A stretch of 64,000 nt of DNA from an uncultured Mycobacteriaceae bacterium (GTDB lineage: Bacteria > Actinomycetota > Actinomycetes > Mycobacteriales > Mycobacteriaceae): positions 1 to 64,000 of the forward strand of contig CADEGF010000003.1 of NCBI GenBank assembly GCA_902826815.1. Direction: 5' to 3'. Positions 40,154-48,518 of the stretch are shown here, piece by piece (within the stretch, counting starts at the first letter, position 1; each line of letters opens with the position of its first letter). The notes below the pieces were generated by a model. It was not told where the DNA came from, made no database searches, and saw only the letters and a program-made list of their open reading frames with translations. A program made the translations under genes and the position numbers.

Positions 40154-41338
40154 TTACAGTCCGAACTGGTCGGCGATGACGCCGAGCCAGATCGAAGCGG
40201 CGTCGATCGCCACCTTCTCGCTGATGAAGGCGTGCTGGGTGCCGGTGTAGATGTCGCGGAACGCCCGCTCGAGCCTGCTGCCTTCGCGGATCGAGCTGGT
40301 GCCCGCGACGAGATGGGCCCACTCGGCGCACCCGCGTGCGATGTCGGTCGCGTACACCGCGGCCGCGCGCATGTCCGCCCGCAGCGTCGGGGTCAGGTCT
40401 TCGCCTGCGGCGACCGCGGATTCCGCAGTGGTGAACGCGTCGAGCACGAGCAGGCGGGCGGCGCGCCACGCCGAAACGTGGTGCGCCAGACCCTTCTGGA
40501 AGGTCGGGCGGCTGGCCAGCGACGCCATATCGCTCATCCGGAACTTGGTGGCCGCGAGCTCGGCAACGTCGTCGAGCATGCTCTTGGCCACGCCGAGTGC
40601 CCAGGACGCGTGGCCCGCGGCCGTGACGGGCATCAGCCCCATGCGGGTGGCAGGCGAACTCCCCCGCATCGGCTCGCGGGAGAACAGTCTGAACGTGCGG
40701 CGCGCGGGCACGAATAGGTCCGTAGCGCTGTAGTCATAGGAGCCAGTTCCCTTGAGGCCCTGGACGAACCAGCCGTCGTTGAACGAGATCTCCTCCCGCG
40801 GCACCACCGCCACCTGCATATCGGGGATGCCCTCGGCGATCCAGCGCATCTCCCCGTTGTCCATCGGGAAGAAGCCTGCGGCGACGTATTCCGAATGACC
40901 GGTGCCGGAGCCGAAGCTCCAGGAGCCGGTCAACTGGTAACCGCCGTCGACGACGGTGCCCTGGCCGTTGGGAAAGAACTGGCCGCCCATCGTGACCCTG
41001 TTGTCGCGGGCGGTGAACACCTCAGCGAAGCCATCGTCGGGCAGATAGGCCGCGGCGGCGAACGAGGACGGCAGATTAGCGATACCGACCCAGCCGAACG
41101 AGCCGTCCTGCCAGGCCATTTCGATCCAGGTCTCGATCATCTCGGTGAACGACGGTTCGACACCGCCCGCCGCGACCGGGTTGAAGGACGACATCAGCCC
41201 GCAGGACCACATCGCTTCGACGATCGCCGGGGTGAGTGTGCGGCCGCGTTCGGACTCTGCGGCTTCGGCGGCAACGAGGTCGCGCATTCCGCGCGCCAAT
41301 CCGACGACCCGGTCGGGCGCTTCGGCTATCGACGTCAT
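40154..41338 (-). CDS. Acyl-CoA-dehydrogenase-fold flavoprotein (HsaA-like)
   Basis: The 394-residue protein has the helical N-terminal part (LMSSFNPVAAGGVEPSFTEM), the FAD-contacting GGYQLTGSWSFGSGTGHSEY segment and a C-terminal helical bundle (GTSSIREGSRLERAFRDIYT). The catalytic base of classical dehydrogenases is not obvious. The pattern is closer to the HsaA/DszC flavin-dependent monooxygenases, which hydroxylate aromatic or N-containing substrates using reduced flavin. It lies between the FAAL and PLP decarboxylase genes with gaps of 34 and 25 bp. Confidence 0.82.
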   Translation of the reverse strand: MTSIAEAPDRVVGLARGMRDLVAAEAAESERGRTLTPAIVEAMWSCGLMSSFNPVAAGGVEPSFTEMIETWIEMAWQDGSFGWVGIANLPSSFAAAAYLPDDGFAEVFTARDNRVTMGGQFFPNGQGTVVDGGYQLTGSWSFGSGTGHSEYVAAGFFPMDNGEMRWIAEGIPDMQVAVVPREEISFNDGWFVQGLKGTGSYDYSATDLFVPARRTFRLFSREPMRGSSPATRMGLMPVTAAGHASWALGVAKSMLDDVAELAATKFRMSDMASLASRPTFQKGLAHHVSAWRAARLLVLDAFTTAESAVAAGEDLTPTLRADMRAAAVYATDIARGCAEWAHLVAGTSSIREGSRLERAFRDIYTGTQHAFISEKVAIDAASIWLGVIADQFGL

Positions 41339-41372
41339 CTGCCGACCCTAGCGGCGGCGGGAGCGTCGCGCT

Positions 41373-43199
41373 TTAGCTTCCGAACGCGCCACTTAGATAC
41401 TCAGCCCGGCAGGCCCGCCGGGCCAGCTTGCCGCTCGTGGTGCGCGGGATCGCTCCCGCGGGGACGAGGAGCACGTCTGCGACGGAAAGACCATGTCGTC
41501 GAGCCACTTCAGCGCGGACTGCTGCGACGGCGGGAGCCGGGTCGGCGCGGCGGGTACCCGATGCCCGTTCGGCGACAATAACCAGTTCGCCTGCGTTGGA
41601 CGTGAACGCGGCGACATACCCGCGGCGCACCATCGGCGACGCCTCCGCGACGGTGATCTCGATGTCCTCCGGGTAGAGCCGCCGATCGTCGATGACGATG
41701 AGGTCGGCGATGCGTCCGGTGACGTAGAGCTCATCGTCGAGGTAGAACCCCAAGTCGCCCGTGCGCAGCCACGTTGCGTCGGCCGGGACGCCGTGCGCGT
41801 GGCTGTGTTCGGTTGCGTTCGAACGCAGAACCGCACCGAACGCCTGCCGTGTTTCATCGGGACGTGCCCAATAACCCCGGCCCACGTTGTCACCGTGCAC
41901 CCAGATCTCGCCGACTCGCCCGTCGGCAAGTTCAGTGCCCGCATCGGGATCGGTGATGACGCACCATTGACTGCGGGCGATCTGACCACATGACACGTGT
42001 TCCGTGGCGACAGGACTGTCGGCGGCGACGCGCACCGCCTCGCCCCTCTCCAACCTGCCGCTGTCGAGGTGGGCCACTGTCGGAGCGGCGGTCGGCGCGA
42101 TGGTGGAGACGAACAGGGTCGCCTCGGCGATGCCGTACGACGGCTTGATCGCGGTCGGCGGCAATCCGTAGGGCGCAAACGCAGTGTTGAACGCGTCGAT
42201 CGCACTGGGGCTCACCGGTTCCGACCCGAGAATCAGCACCACATTGCTGAGGTCCACGTCATCGCCGTTGGCAGGCACGCCGCGTTGGGCGGCGTACTCA
42301 CACGCGAAGTTCGGTGCGGCGGTCACGACGCGACCGGTCCGTGACGCCGCAGACAGCGCGTGGATCCAGCGCTCGGGTCGGCGAATGAACGCCGCAGGCG
42401 ACATCAGCGTCGAGTGTCCGCCATACACGGTGGGAAAGCCGATCATCGAGAGACCCATGTCGTGGTAGAGCGGTAACCAACTGCACCCGTGTGTGTTTCG
42501 GTCGAGAAGGTCGATGGACAGGATCATCTGAATTAGGTTGGTGCCGACCGCCCTGTGGGTGATCTCCACGCCGACGGGATCGCGCGTGGAACCCGAGGTG
42601 TACTGCAGATGGGAGATGTCCAGCGCGTCGACGTGAACCGGTACCAACGCATGCCCGGCCGAATCAGGGACATCGTCGACGGCGACCACATGTGGCCTCG
42701 GTGTGTGTCCGATCTCGGTGAGCGCGGCCTCGACGGCAGCCGACGCCGCCGACGTCGTGAGGACGACGGCCGGGCGTGAGTCGTGCAGGGCGATCGCGAG
42801 CCGTTCGGCGTGACCTTGCATCTCGGGTGCGAACAGCGGTACCGCGACGGTCCCGGCCTTGATGGCGGCGAAGAAGCCCGCGACGTAGTCGAGGCCCTGC
42901 GGAGCCAGCACCGCCACCCGATCGCCCCGCGAGGTGAACCGCTGGATCTCCGCCGCGATCGCGCGCATCCGCGTACCGAGTTGGGTCCAGGTCAATTCGT
43001 CGACGTAGCCGTTCTCCGCGCGGGTGTGGTCCAGGTAGCGGTACGCCACGGTGTCCCCGACGTTGGCGATGTTGCGCTCGATGAGCGAAATCAATGTGAT
43101 GTCGGACGGCAGCGCGATGTTGCCTGCCGCGTCGAGCACGTCCTCGATCTGCCACAGGCCCTCGCGAACGGGGGTCGTGAACGCTACTTCGGTACCCAT
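41373..43199 (-). CDS. Fatty-acyl-AMP ligase (FAAL, FadD type)
   Basis: The 608-residue protein is an adenylate-forming enzyme of the FAAL group: YTSGSTRDPVGVEITHRAVG (P-loop), SWLPLYHDMGLSMIGFPTVY, AAPNFACEYAAQRGVPANGD, and the C-terminal PRTTSGKLARRACRAEYLSG. FAALs make fatty-acyl-AMP and pass the acyl chain to an acyl carrier or NRPS/PKS domain instead of CoA. No carrier protein or PKS/NRPS gene is in this window. The ATG at 43199 is 48 bp from the divergent ligase region, over two palindromes. It heads the three-gene operon with the flavoprotein and the PLP decarboxylase. Confidence 0.9.
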   Translation of the reverse strand: MGTEVAFTTPVREGLWQIEDVLDAAGNIALPSDITLISLIERNIANVGDTVAYRYLDHTRAENGYVDELTWTQLGTRMRAIAAEIQRFTSRGDRVAVLAPQGLDYVAGFFAAIKAGTVAVPLFAPEMQGHAERLAIALHDSRPAVVLTTSAASAAVEAALTEIGHTPRPHVVAVDDVPDSAGHALVPVHVDALDISHLQYTSGSTRDPVGVEITHRAVGTNLIQMILSIDLLDRNTHGCSWLPLYHDMGLSMIGFPTVYGGHSTLMSPAAFIRRPERWIHALSAASRTGRVVTAAPNFACEYAAQRGVPANGDDVDLSNVVLILGSEPVSPSAIDAFNTAFAPYGLPPTAIKPSYGIAEATLFVSTIAPTAAPTVAHLDSGRLERGEAVRVAADSPVATEHVSCGQIARSQWCVITDPDAGTELADGRVGEIWVHGDNVGRGYWARPDETRQAFGAVLRSNATEHSHAHGVPADATWLRTGDLGFYLDDELYVTGRIADLIVIDDRRLYPEDIEITVAEASPMVRRGYVAAFTSNAGELVIVAERASGTRRADPAPAVAAVRAEVARRHGLSVADVLLVPAGAIPRTTSGKLARRACRAEYLSGAFGS

Positions 43200-43215
43200 A
43201 CCCCCAGTCTAGATT

Positions 43216-43241
43216 ACTGTAACCGACAGTTTCACTAACTG
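43216..43241. promoter_or_regulatory. Two overlapping palindromes in the FAAL/ligase divergent promoter
   Basis: ACTGT-AACCG-ACAGT (43216-43230) and CAGTT-TCACT-AACTG (43227-43241) are both perfect 5-5-5 dyads that share four bases. They fill the space between the FAAL start at 43199 and the acyl-CoA-ligase gene. They look like paired operator sites for one TetR- or GntR-size dimer each and could switch both units together. No regulator gene is adjacent. Confidence 0.65.
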
Positions 43242-43283
43242 ACGGATGTGGTCATGGTCACGCGCATCGGAGAAGATCGGCGG

Positions 43284-44840
43284 GTGACCGAGCCCCGGCC
43301 GACCGTGCCCGCACTCCTTGCCCGATGTGTGACGGAGTTCGGCCGACAGACGTACGTCGTGAGCCCCACCGACCGGCTGACCTACGAGCAGGCCGAGCAT
43401 CGGTCGGCAGACCTCGCGCGCTGGCTGTTGAGCCAGAACGTCGGCAAGGGCAGTCGGGTTGGGCTGTTCTTTCCCAACGGTGTCGAGTGGGTCGTGTGGT
43501 GGCTTGCGGTGTCCCGCATCGGCGCGATGGCCGTGCCGCTCAGCACGATGTATGCACCCGCGGAGCTCGCGAAAGTGGTGCGGCTTGCCGACATCGGCGT
43601 GCTCGTGGCCCCTGCCAGGATGGTGAAGATCGACGTCGCGGAGCGGCTCGAAGCCGCCATGCCCGAGCTGACCGATCAGACGGGCGACACGCTTTTCCTG
43701 CGTGCAGCCCCGTACCTGCGACGCATCGTGCTGACCGCCGACACCGACCGGAGTTGGGCAGTGCGATGGAACGCGAGCTCCACCGCCCTTGCACCGCAAG
43801 ACATTCTGGCCGCCGTCGAAGCAGAGGTGTCACCAGCCGACCCTGCCGTGATGGTGCACACCTCCGGCTCGACCGCCGACCCGAAAGGGGTCGTCCACAC
43901 CCACGGCACCCTGGTCCGGCAGACGTCGACGTGGCCCGCCGCGATTCGGACCGTCACCCGTGCAGGGTCTTCGGCGTCATCGGCCACCATCCTGTGTGCC
44001 ATGCCGTTCTTCTGGATCGGCGGGCTGCTCGCCACCACGGGAGCGCTGCACGAGCACGTCACCCTGCTGGTCGTCCCCCGGCTCGACGCCGGAGCCGCGC
44101 TCGAGCTCATCGAGCAGGAACGAGCAACCGGGGTTGTCGGGTGGCCGGCCTTCACCCAGCGGTTGCGCGAGCACCCGACATTCGCCAGCCGCGATCTCGC
44201 CAGCGCACCGATGCTCCGGGACGGGCCATTGGATATCGCGATGACCGATGTCCCCGACGGGTTCCCGGTGCACCGCACCATGTCTGAGACCGCAGGCGGA
44301 TTCGCGTACACGGAAATGCGAATCGTCGACGACGGCGGCCAACCGGTGCCCGATGGCACCGTTGGCGAGCTGCTCATCCGTGGCATCGGGGTGATGTCGG
44401 GCTACAACAAGCGCGAACGCTACGAGACGTTCGACGCCGACGGCTGGTATCACACCGGTGACCGGGTATACCGGGTCGGAGGCGATCCGCGGTTGTTCTA
44501 CGTCGGGCGCACAAGTGAACTCATCAAGTCGGCCGGGGCGAATGTGTCGCCGCTGGAGGTCGAGTCGGTGATCGAACAATTCGGCGAAGTCGCGCAGTGC
44601 GTGGTCGTCGGAATCGACGACCCGGTACGGGGCGAGCAGGTCTGCGCTGTCGTGGTACCTGCCGTTGCCGAGATCGATATGGCATCGGTCGCCGCGCGAA
44701 CGCGTGAGCAGTTGTCGGCATTCAAGGTGCCGACCAGGTGGGTGCTGGCGACGAGTGATCAGATTCCGACCCTGCCGAGCGGAAAGCTGAACCGGAAAGG
44801 GCTACGGGCGCTGGTGGTCGACGGAACGTTGGGACGCTAG
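43284..44840 (+). CDS. Class I adenylate-forming enzyme (acyl-CoA synthetase type)
   Basis: The 518-residue protein has VMVHTSGSTADPKGVVHTHG (P-loop), the YHTGDRVYRVGGDPR region, VGRTSELIKSAGANVSPLEV (hinge) and the catalytic Lys in LPSGKLNRKGLRAL. It activates a carboxylic acid with ATP, probably for CoA thioester formation. GTG 43284 is preferred because GGAGAAG lies 8 nt upstream; the frame also opens at GTG 43248 and ATG 43254. It is divergent from the FAAL operon across shared palindromes, suggesting use in the same pathway. Confidence 0.86.
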   Translation: MTEPRPTVPALLARCVTEFGRQTYVVSPTDRLTYEQAEHRSADLARWLLSQNVGKGSRVGLFFPNGVEWVVWWLAVSRIGAMAVPLSTMYAPAELAKVVRLADIGVLVAPARMVKIDVAERLEAAMPELTDQTGDTLFLRAAPYLRRIVLTADTDRSWAVRWNASSTALAPQDILAAVEAEVSPADPAVMVHTSGSTADPKGVVHTHGTLVRQTSTWPAAIRTVTRAGSSASSATILCAMPFFWIGGLLATTGALHEHVTLLVVPRLDAGAALELIEQERATGVVGWPAFTQRLREHPTFASRDLASAPMLRDGPLDIAMTDVPDGFPVHRTMSETAGGFAYTEMRIVDDGGQPVPDGTVGELLIRGIGVMSGYNKRERYETFDADGWYHTGDRVYRVGGDPRLFYVGRTSELIKSAGANVSPLEVESVIEQFGEVAQCVVVGIDDPVRGEQVCAVVVPAVAEIDMASVAARTREQLSAFKVPTRWVLATSDQIPTLPSGKLNRKGLRALVVDGTLGR

Positions 44841-44859
44841 CCCGCTCCGATCCGCTGAC

Positions 44860-46266
44860 TCAGTAAGCCCGGGCAACGTAGGCGACGACATCTGCGTCGT
44901 CGGGGGCGTCGGGTAGCCCCCCGTCTCCCGACTGCAAGCATCGCACTGTGACGCCGCCCGCAGCCAGGTGTTCTTCGCCCGACGCCCCGACCGCACTCCA
45001 CGGCACGCGCGCGACGCCGGTTGCAGCGACGTCGCTCACCTCGTCGAGCGTCGCGCAGTCGGAGATGACCGAATCCCGTCGTCGCGTCGCCGCCTCGAGC
45101 ATGTCCAGCTGCACGCGATCGGTCAGGCGCACCACGTCATCGGCGACGCTGTGCAACGCCACCGTGCTCTTTTCCCTGGTGTCGCGGCGGTACAGGACCG
45201 CGGCATCGTCGGCGATCTCGCGCGGGCCGACCTCCACCCGGATCGGCACACCCTGCAGGTCCCACTCGGTCGCGCGCCAGCCGAAGCTCTGCTCGACATC
45301 GTCGTCGAGCCGCACCCGCACGCCGCGCCTGCTGAGTTCGTCGACCAACGCGGAAGCCGCGCCGACGACGCCGCCGTCGGCGTCTCTGATGACGACGACG
45401 ACGGCTTGAATCGCTGCCACCGCCGGTGGCAGCACGAGCCCGAAGTCGTCGCCGTGGCACATGATCAGGCCGCCGAGCATCCGGGTGGACGAACCCCACG
45501 ACGTCGTCCAGCACAGTTTTCTTGCGCCGTCGGCCGTCGAGTAGGTGATGTTGAAGGCCTTACTGAATCGCTGACCCAGTTCGTGCGAGGTGCCCATCTG
45601 CAGGGCCTTTCCGTCGCGCATGACCCCTTCGCACGTCATCGTGTTTGAGGCGCCAGCGAACCGTTCCCTTGCGGTCTTGCAGCCGACGATCACCGGTATG
45701 GCCAGCACGTTGCGCATGAAATCCTGGTAGACGTCGCGCAGGATTCTGCATGCGTACTGCCGCGCATCGGACTCGCCGGCGTGGGCCGTGTGACCTTCCT
45801 GCCACAGGAACTCCGTGGTGCGCAGGAAGATTCGCGGCCGCATCTCCCATCGCACGACGTTCGCCCACTGGTTGAGAAGCAGTGGCAGATCGCGGTAGCT
45901 GTCGACCCACTTGGCCATGTACTCCCCGATGACGGTCTCGCTCGTCGGCCGGATGGCGAGCGGCTCGGTCAACTCCTTGCCGCCGCCATAGGTCACGACG
46001 GCGAGCTCAGGACTGAAGCCCTCGACGTGTTCGGCCTCGCGTTCGAAGAAGCTCATCGGCATCAGCAGCGGGAAGTACGCATTCTGCGCTCCTGCGGCCT
46101 TGATCCGCTGGTCGACCTCCGCCTGCATCCGCTCCCAGATCGCGTAGCCGTACGGGCGGATGACCATGGTGCCGCGGGCCGGTCCGTTCTCGGCGAGCTT
46201 CGCCTTGGTGAGCACGTCCTGATACCACCGTGGAAAGTCGTCCTTCTGACCAGTCAAGACCGCCAT
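44860..46266 (-). CDS. proS: Prolyl-tRNA synthetase, archaeal/eukaryotic-type short form
   Basis: The 468-residue class II synthetase has RPTSETVIGEYMAKWVDSYR, RTTEFLWQEGHTAHA, QMGTSHELGQRFSKAFNITY and TTSWGSSTRMLGGLIMCHGD, and ends in a C-terminal Tyr (VAYVARAY). That is a mark of the archaeal/eukaryote-like ProRS group without the editing insertion of the roughly 580-residue bacterial enzyme usual in mycobacteria. The C-terminal zinc Cys cluster of archaeal forms is mostly lost (only one Cys in VRCLQSG). It attaches proline to tRNA-Pro. As a probable second ProRS, it could be an antibiotic-resistant or stress version. It is convergent with the acyl-CoA ligase gene. Confidence 0.88.
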   Translation of the reverse strand: MAVLTGQKDDFPRWYQDVLTKAKLAENGPARGTMVIRPYGYAIWERMQAEVDQRIKAAGAQNAYFPLLMPMSFFEREAEHVEGFSPELAVVTYGGGKELTEPLAIRPTSETVIGEYMAKWVDSYRDLPLLLNQWANVVRWEMRPRIFLRTTEFLWQEGHTAHAGESDARQYACRILRDVYQDFMRNVLAIPVIVGCKTARERFAGASNTMTCEGVMRDGKALQMGTSHELGQRFSKAFNITYSTADGARKLCWTTSWGSSTRMLGGLIMCHGDDFGLVLPPAVAAIQAVVVVIRDADGGVVGAASALVDELSRRGVRVRLDDDVEQSFGWRATEWDLQGVPIRVEVGPREIADDAAVLYRRDTREKSTVALHSVADDVVRLTDRVQLDMLEAATRRRDSVISDCATLDEVSDVAATGVARVPWSAVGASGEEHLAAGGVTVRCLQSGDGGLPDAPDDADVVAYVARAY

Positions 46267-46317
46267 CAGCGTGACGTTACGGAGCCGGGCGGGGTGAAGT
46301 CGCGCGGTTTTTCGTGA

Positions 46318-47154
46318 CTAGTTCAGCGTCGCCTCGACGAAATAGCCTCGCGGCACATCGGGCACATCCATGGGTACCGCGGGCGCAAACCACCGATTCC
46401 ATCGGTTGCCCTGCTCGGCGATGTCGGTGACCACGGCCTTCCAGCCGTGACGTTCGGCCAGCTCCCCCGGTTCGTCGGTGCCGAACCGCCACGGTGAGCC
46501 CTGCGCGGCCATCTTGTTCAGGAGCGGCGTCATCGCCGGTGATTCCAGCAGTGACTTACCGACGATGTCGTACAGCACAGTCGAATTCGGCGCTGACAAC
46601 GCGTTCACGCGGTCGAACAAGGTGCGCACGGCGCTCTCGTCGAGGTACTGAAGCAGGCCCTCGATCAACCAGACCGCCGGTTTACGCGCGTCGAAGCCTG
46701 CGGTCGTCAGTGCTGCCGGCCAATCGTCGGCCAGGTCGACCCCGATCGCCACCCGGCGACACCGCGGCTGATCGTCAGCGAGGATGTCCGCCTTGGCTTC
46801 GATGACCGCCGGTTGGTCGAGTTCGTACACGGTGGTGTCGTCGGGCCAGGCGAGTCGGTAGGCGCGCGCATCCATTCCTGCCGCCAGTAGCACCACTTGT
46901 CTGGCCGCGCCCGCCGCGCGCCGCAGTGCGTCATCGAGGAAGCGCGTGCGCACGACGATCTGAACCGTCGACTGCTCGCCCGCTTCCGCGATCGCTGCGG
47001 CAAGAATCGCCCTGCCGGTCTCCCCTGCGAGTTTGTCCGCATAGGGGTCGATGAAGAGTCGGTCTTCGCGGGTTGATTCGTTCGCGCGGATCGCCGCCAC
47101 CAGCAGCCCGGTGCTCGCCACCGCTGCGTTCCCTTTGTCCATGCGACCAATCAT
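46318..47154 (-). CDS. SAM-dependent methyltransferase, TIGR00027 family
   Basis: The 278-residue protein has STGLLVAAIRANESTREDRL, FIDPYADKLAG, VVRTRFLDDALRRA, VVLLAAGMDARAYRLAWPDD (SAM motif) and VWLIEGLLQYLDESAVRTLF. This is the TIGR00027/class I methyltransferase family, which is greatly expanded in mycobacteria. ATG 47154 is used; ATG 47142 (MDKGNAAV) is equally good. The substrate is unknown. It is downstream of the AraC gene in the same direction. Confidence 0.85.
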   Translation of the reverse strand: MIGRMDKGNAAVASTGLLVAAIRANESTREDRLFIDPYADKLAGETGRAILAAAIAEAGEQSTVQIVVRTRFLDDALRRAAGAARQVVLLAAGMDARAYRLAWPDDTTVYELDQPAVIEAKADILADDQPRCRRVAIGVDLADDWPAALTTAGFDARKPAVWLIEGLLQYLDESAVRTLFDRVNALSAPNSTVLYDIVGKSLLESPAMTPLLNKMAAQGSPWRFGTDEPGELAERHGWKAVVTDIAEQGNRWNRWFAPAVPMDVPDVPRGYFVEATLN

Positions 47155-47203
47155 CGACCTTGGACACGGCGGCAGGCTTGGATATTTTTGCGGCTCGCGT
47201 GAT

Positions 47204-48052
47204 TTACGGTGCGGTGGCGACGTCGACGTGGCTGGGCAGCCAGGAACGGCGTTGGAGGTACTGCGTCGGGGTGATGGCGGTGAACGACCGAAACTCGCGA
47301 ACGAAATGGGACTGATCGAAGTAGCCGAGGTCGGCGGCGATGGTGGCGCCTTGCGTAGCCCCGGCATCAAGCAGTTCTAGGGCGGCCTGCAGTCGTCGCA
47401 CCTGCTGGAAAGCCTTCGGAGCGAGGCCCACCTCCGCCCGGAATGCCGCAGCCAACCTTCGTGGCGAGAGCCCGGTCATAGTCTGCGCGCGCGAGACTCG
47501 CATAGACGGGTCTCGCGCGATGGCGCCAAGCACGGCCGCTACCCCGCGATGCGGTTCGCTCGACTGATGTTCAAGGCGGTCAAGCAGAAATGACTCGACA
47601 AGCTGCACCCGGCGGGTGGGTGACGGCGTTGCGATCAGCCGTTCGTGGAGAGCGGAGCCCTGCCGACCCCACAGGTCGTCGAGACCGACACAGGCATTCT
47701 CCAAGTCTCCCAACGGAATTCCCACGAACGGTAAGGCACCGGCTGGCCGGAAATGGATGGTGAGGACCGCTTGTGCAGCGTCAATGCGAGTGACGTAGGA
47801 GGCGGTGCCTGCGCCGGCGATGAAGGCGGGCGGCACGTGCAGCCGCGTCCGACCGCCGGCCGCGTAGAAGTCGACGCGCGGCCTGCCGCTGACGTCGATG
47901 ATCACCGTCGCCGCCCCGCGCGGAAGCGCTCGACTCCTGTGCGGGCTGCCCGCGTGCTGCCAGTAGCCGAAGAACTCGATGTGGTTCGCAAGCGCACGTC
48001 GCGGCCGATACAGCTGCGGTCCCGCGCCGGGAGATGCGTTCACTCGATCCAT
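47204..48052 (-). CDS. AraC-family transcriptional regulator
   Basis: The 282-residue protein has an N-terminal ligand-binding part (VPPAFIAGAGTASYVTRIDA) and the C-terminal double helix-turn-helix (MTGLSPRRLAAAFRAEVGLA, IAADLGYFDQSHFVREFRSF, TAITPTQYLQ). Genes nearby on the same strand are a SnoaL-like gene 22 bp upstream and the methyltransferase 49 bp downstream, which could be its targets. Confidence 0.88.
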   Translation of the reverse strand: MDRVNASPGAGPQLYRPRRALANHIEFFGYWQHAGSPHRSRALPRGAATVIIDVSGRPRVDFYAAGGRTRLHVPPAFIAGAGTASYVTRIDAAQAVLTIHFRPAGALPFVGIPLGDLENACVGLDDLWGRQGSALHERLIATPSPTRRVQLVESFLLDRLEHQSSEPHRGVAAVLGAIARDPSMRVSRAQTMTGLSPRRLAAAFRAEVGLAPKAFQQVRRLQAALELLDAGATQGATIAADLGYFDQSHFVREFRSFTAITPTQYLQRRSWLPSHVDVATAP

Positions 48053-48074
48053 GGTGGCGCAGCCGCGGGCGCCG

Positions 48075-48518
48075 TCAAGGGGTGAGGTCGCGCAGCGCTG
48101 TTCCTGTCGCGAAATCGATCGGTACCGATACCTGGTCGTGCGTGATCAGCCAGGTGCCGTCAATCTTCCGGAATCCTAATGTCGCACGTACCCACATGCC
48201 GGTCCTGGTCCCGTCTTTCATCGTTCCGCTGATCCGGTTCAGGCTGTGGGTGAATGCCACATCGTCGCCGACGGCGATTGTGAGGTCGTGCACCTCATAG
48301 CTGAGCGGACGTCGGTGGGCCGCGAATACCGCTTCCCAATTTCGCCGCTTGGCCTCGATTCCCAGGTGCTGTAGCGGGGGCTCGAAATCGAAGGACACGA
48401 CGTCGCGCCCGTAGGATGACATCGCGGTTTCGAGGTCGTGAGCCGCGATGGCCGACGCCAGCCGATCGATTCGAGCCCGAATGTCTGCCTCACCGGGATC
48501 GGATCGGCCGCCAGCCAT
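48075..48518 (-). CDS. SnoaL-like/DUF4440 NTF2-fold protein
   Basis: The 147-residue protein reads IRARIDRLASAIAAHDLETA, RDVVSFDFEPPLQHLG, DDVAFTHSLNRISGT and GTWLITHDQVSVPID, the cone-shaped NTF2/SnoaL fold found in small hydrolases, isomerases and ketosteroid-binding proteins. Its start overlaps the RipD stop (TGATG), so translation is coupled to ripD. The ligand is unknown. Confidence 0.82.
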   Translation of the reverse strand: MAGGRSDPGEADIRARIDRLASAIAAHDLETAMSSYGRDVVSFDFEPPLQHLGIEAKRRNWEAVFAAHRRPLSYEVHDLTIAVGDDVAFTHSLNRISGTMKDGTRTGMWVRATLGFRKIDGTWLITHDQVSVPIDFATGTALRDLTP

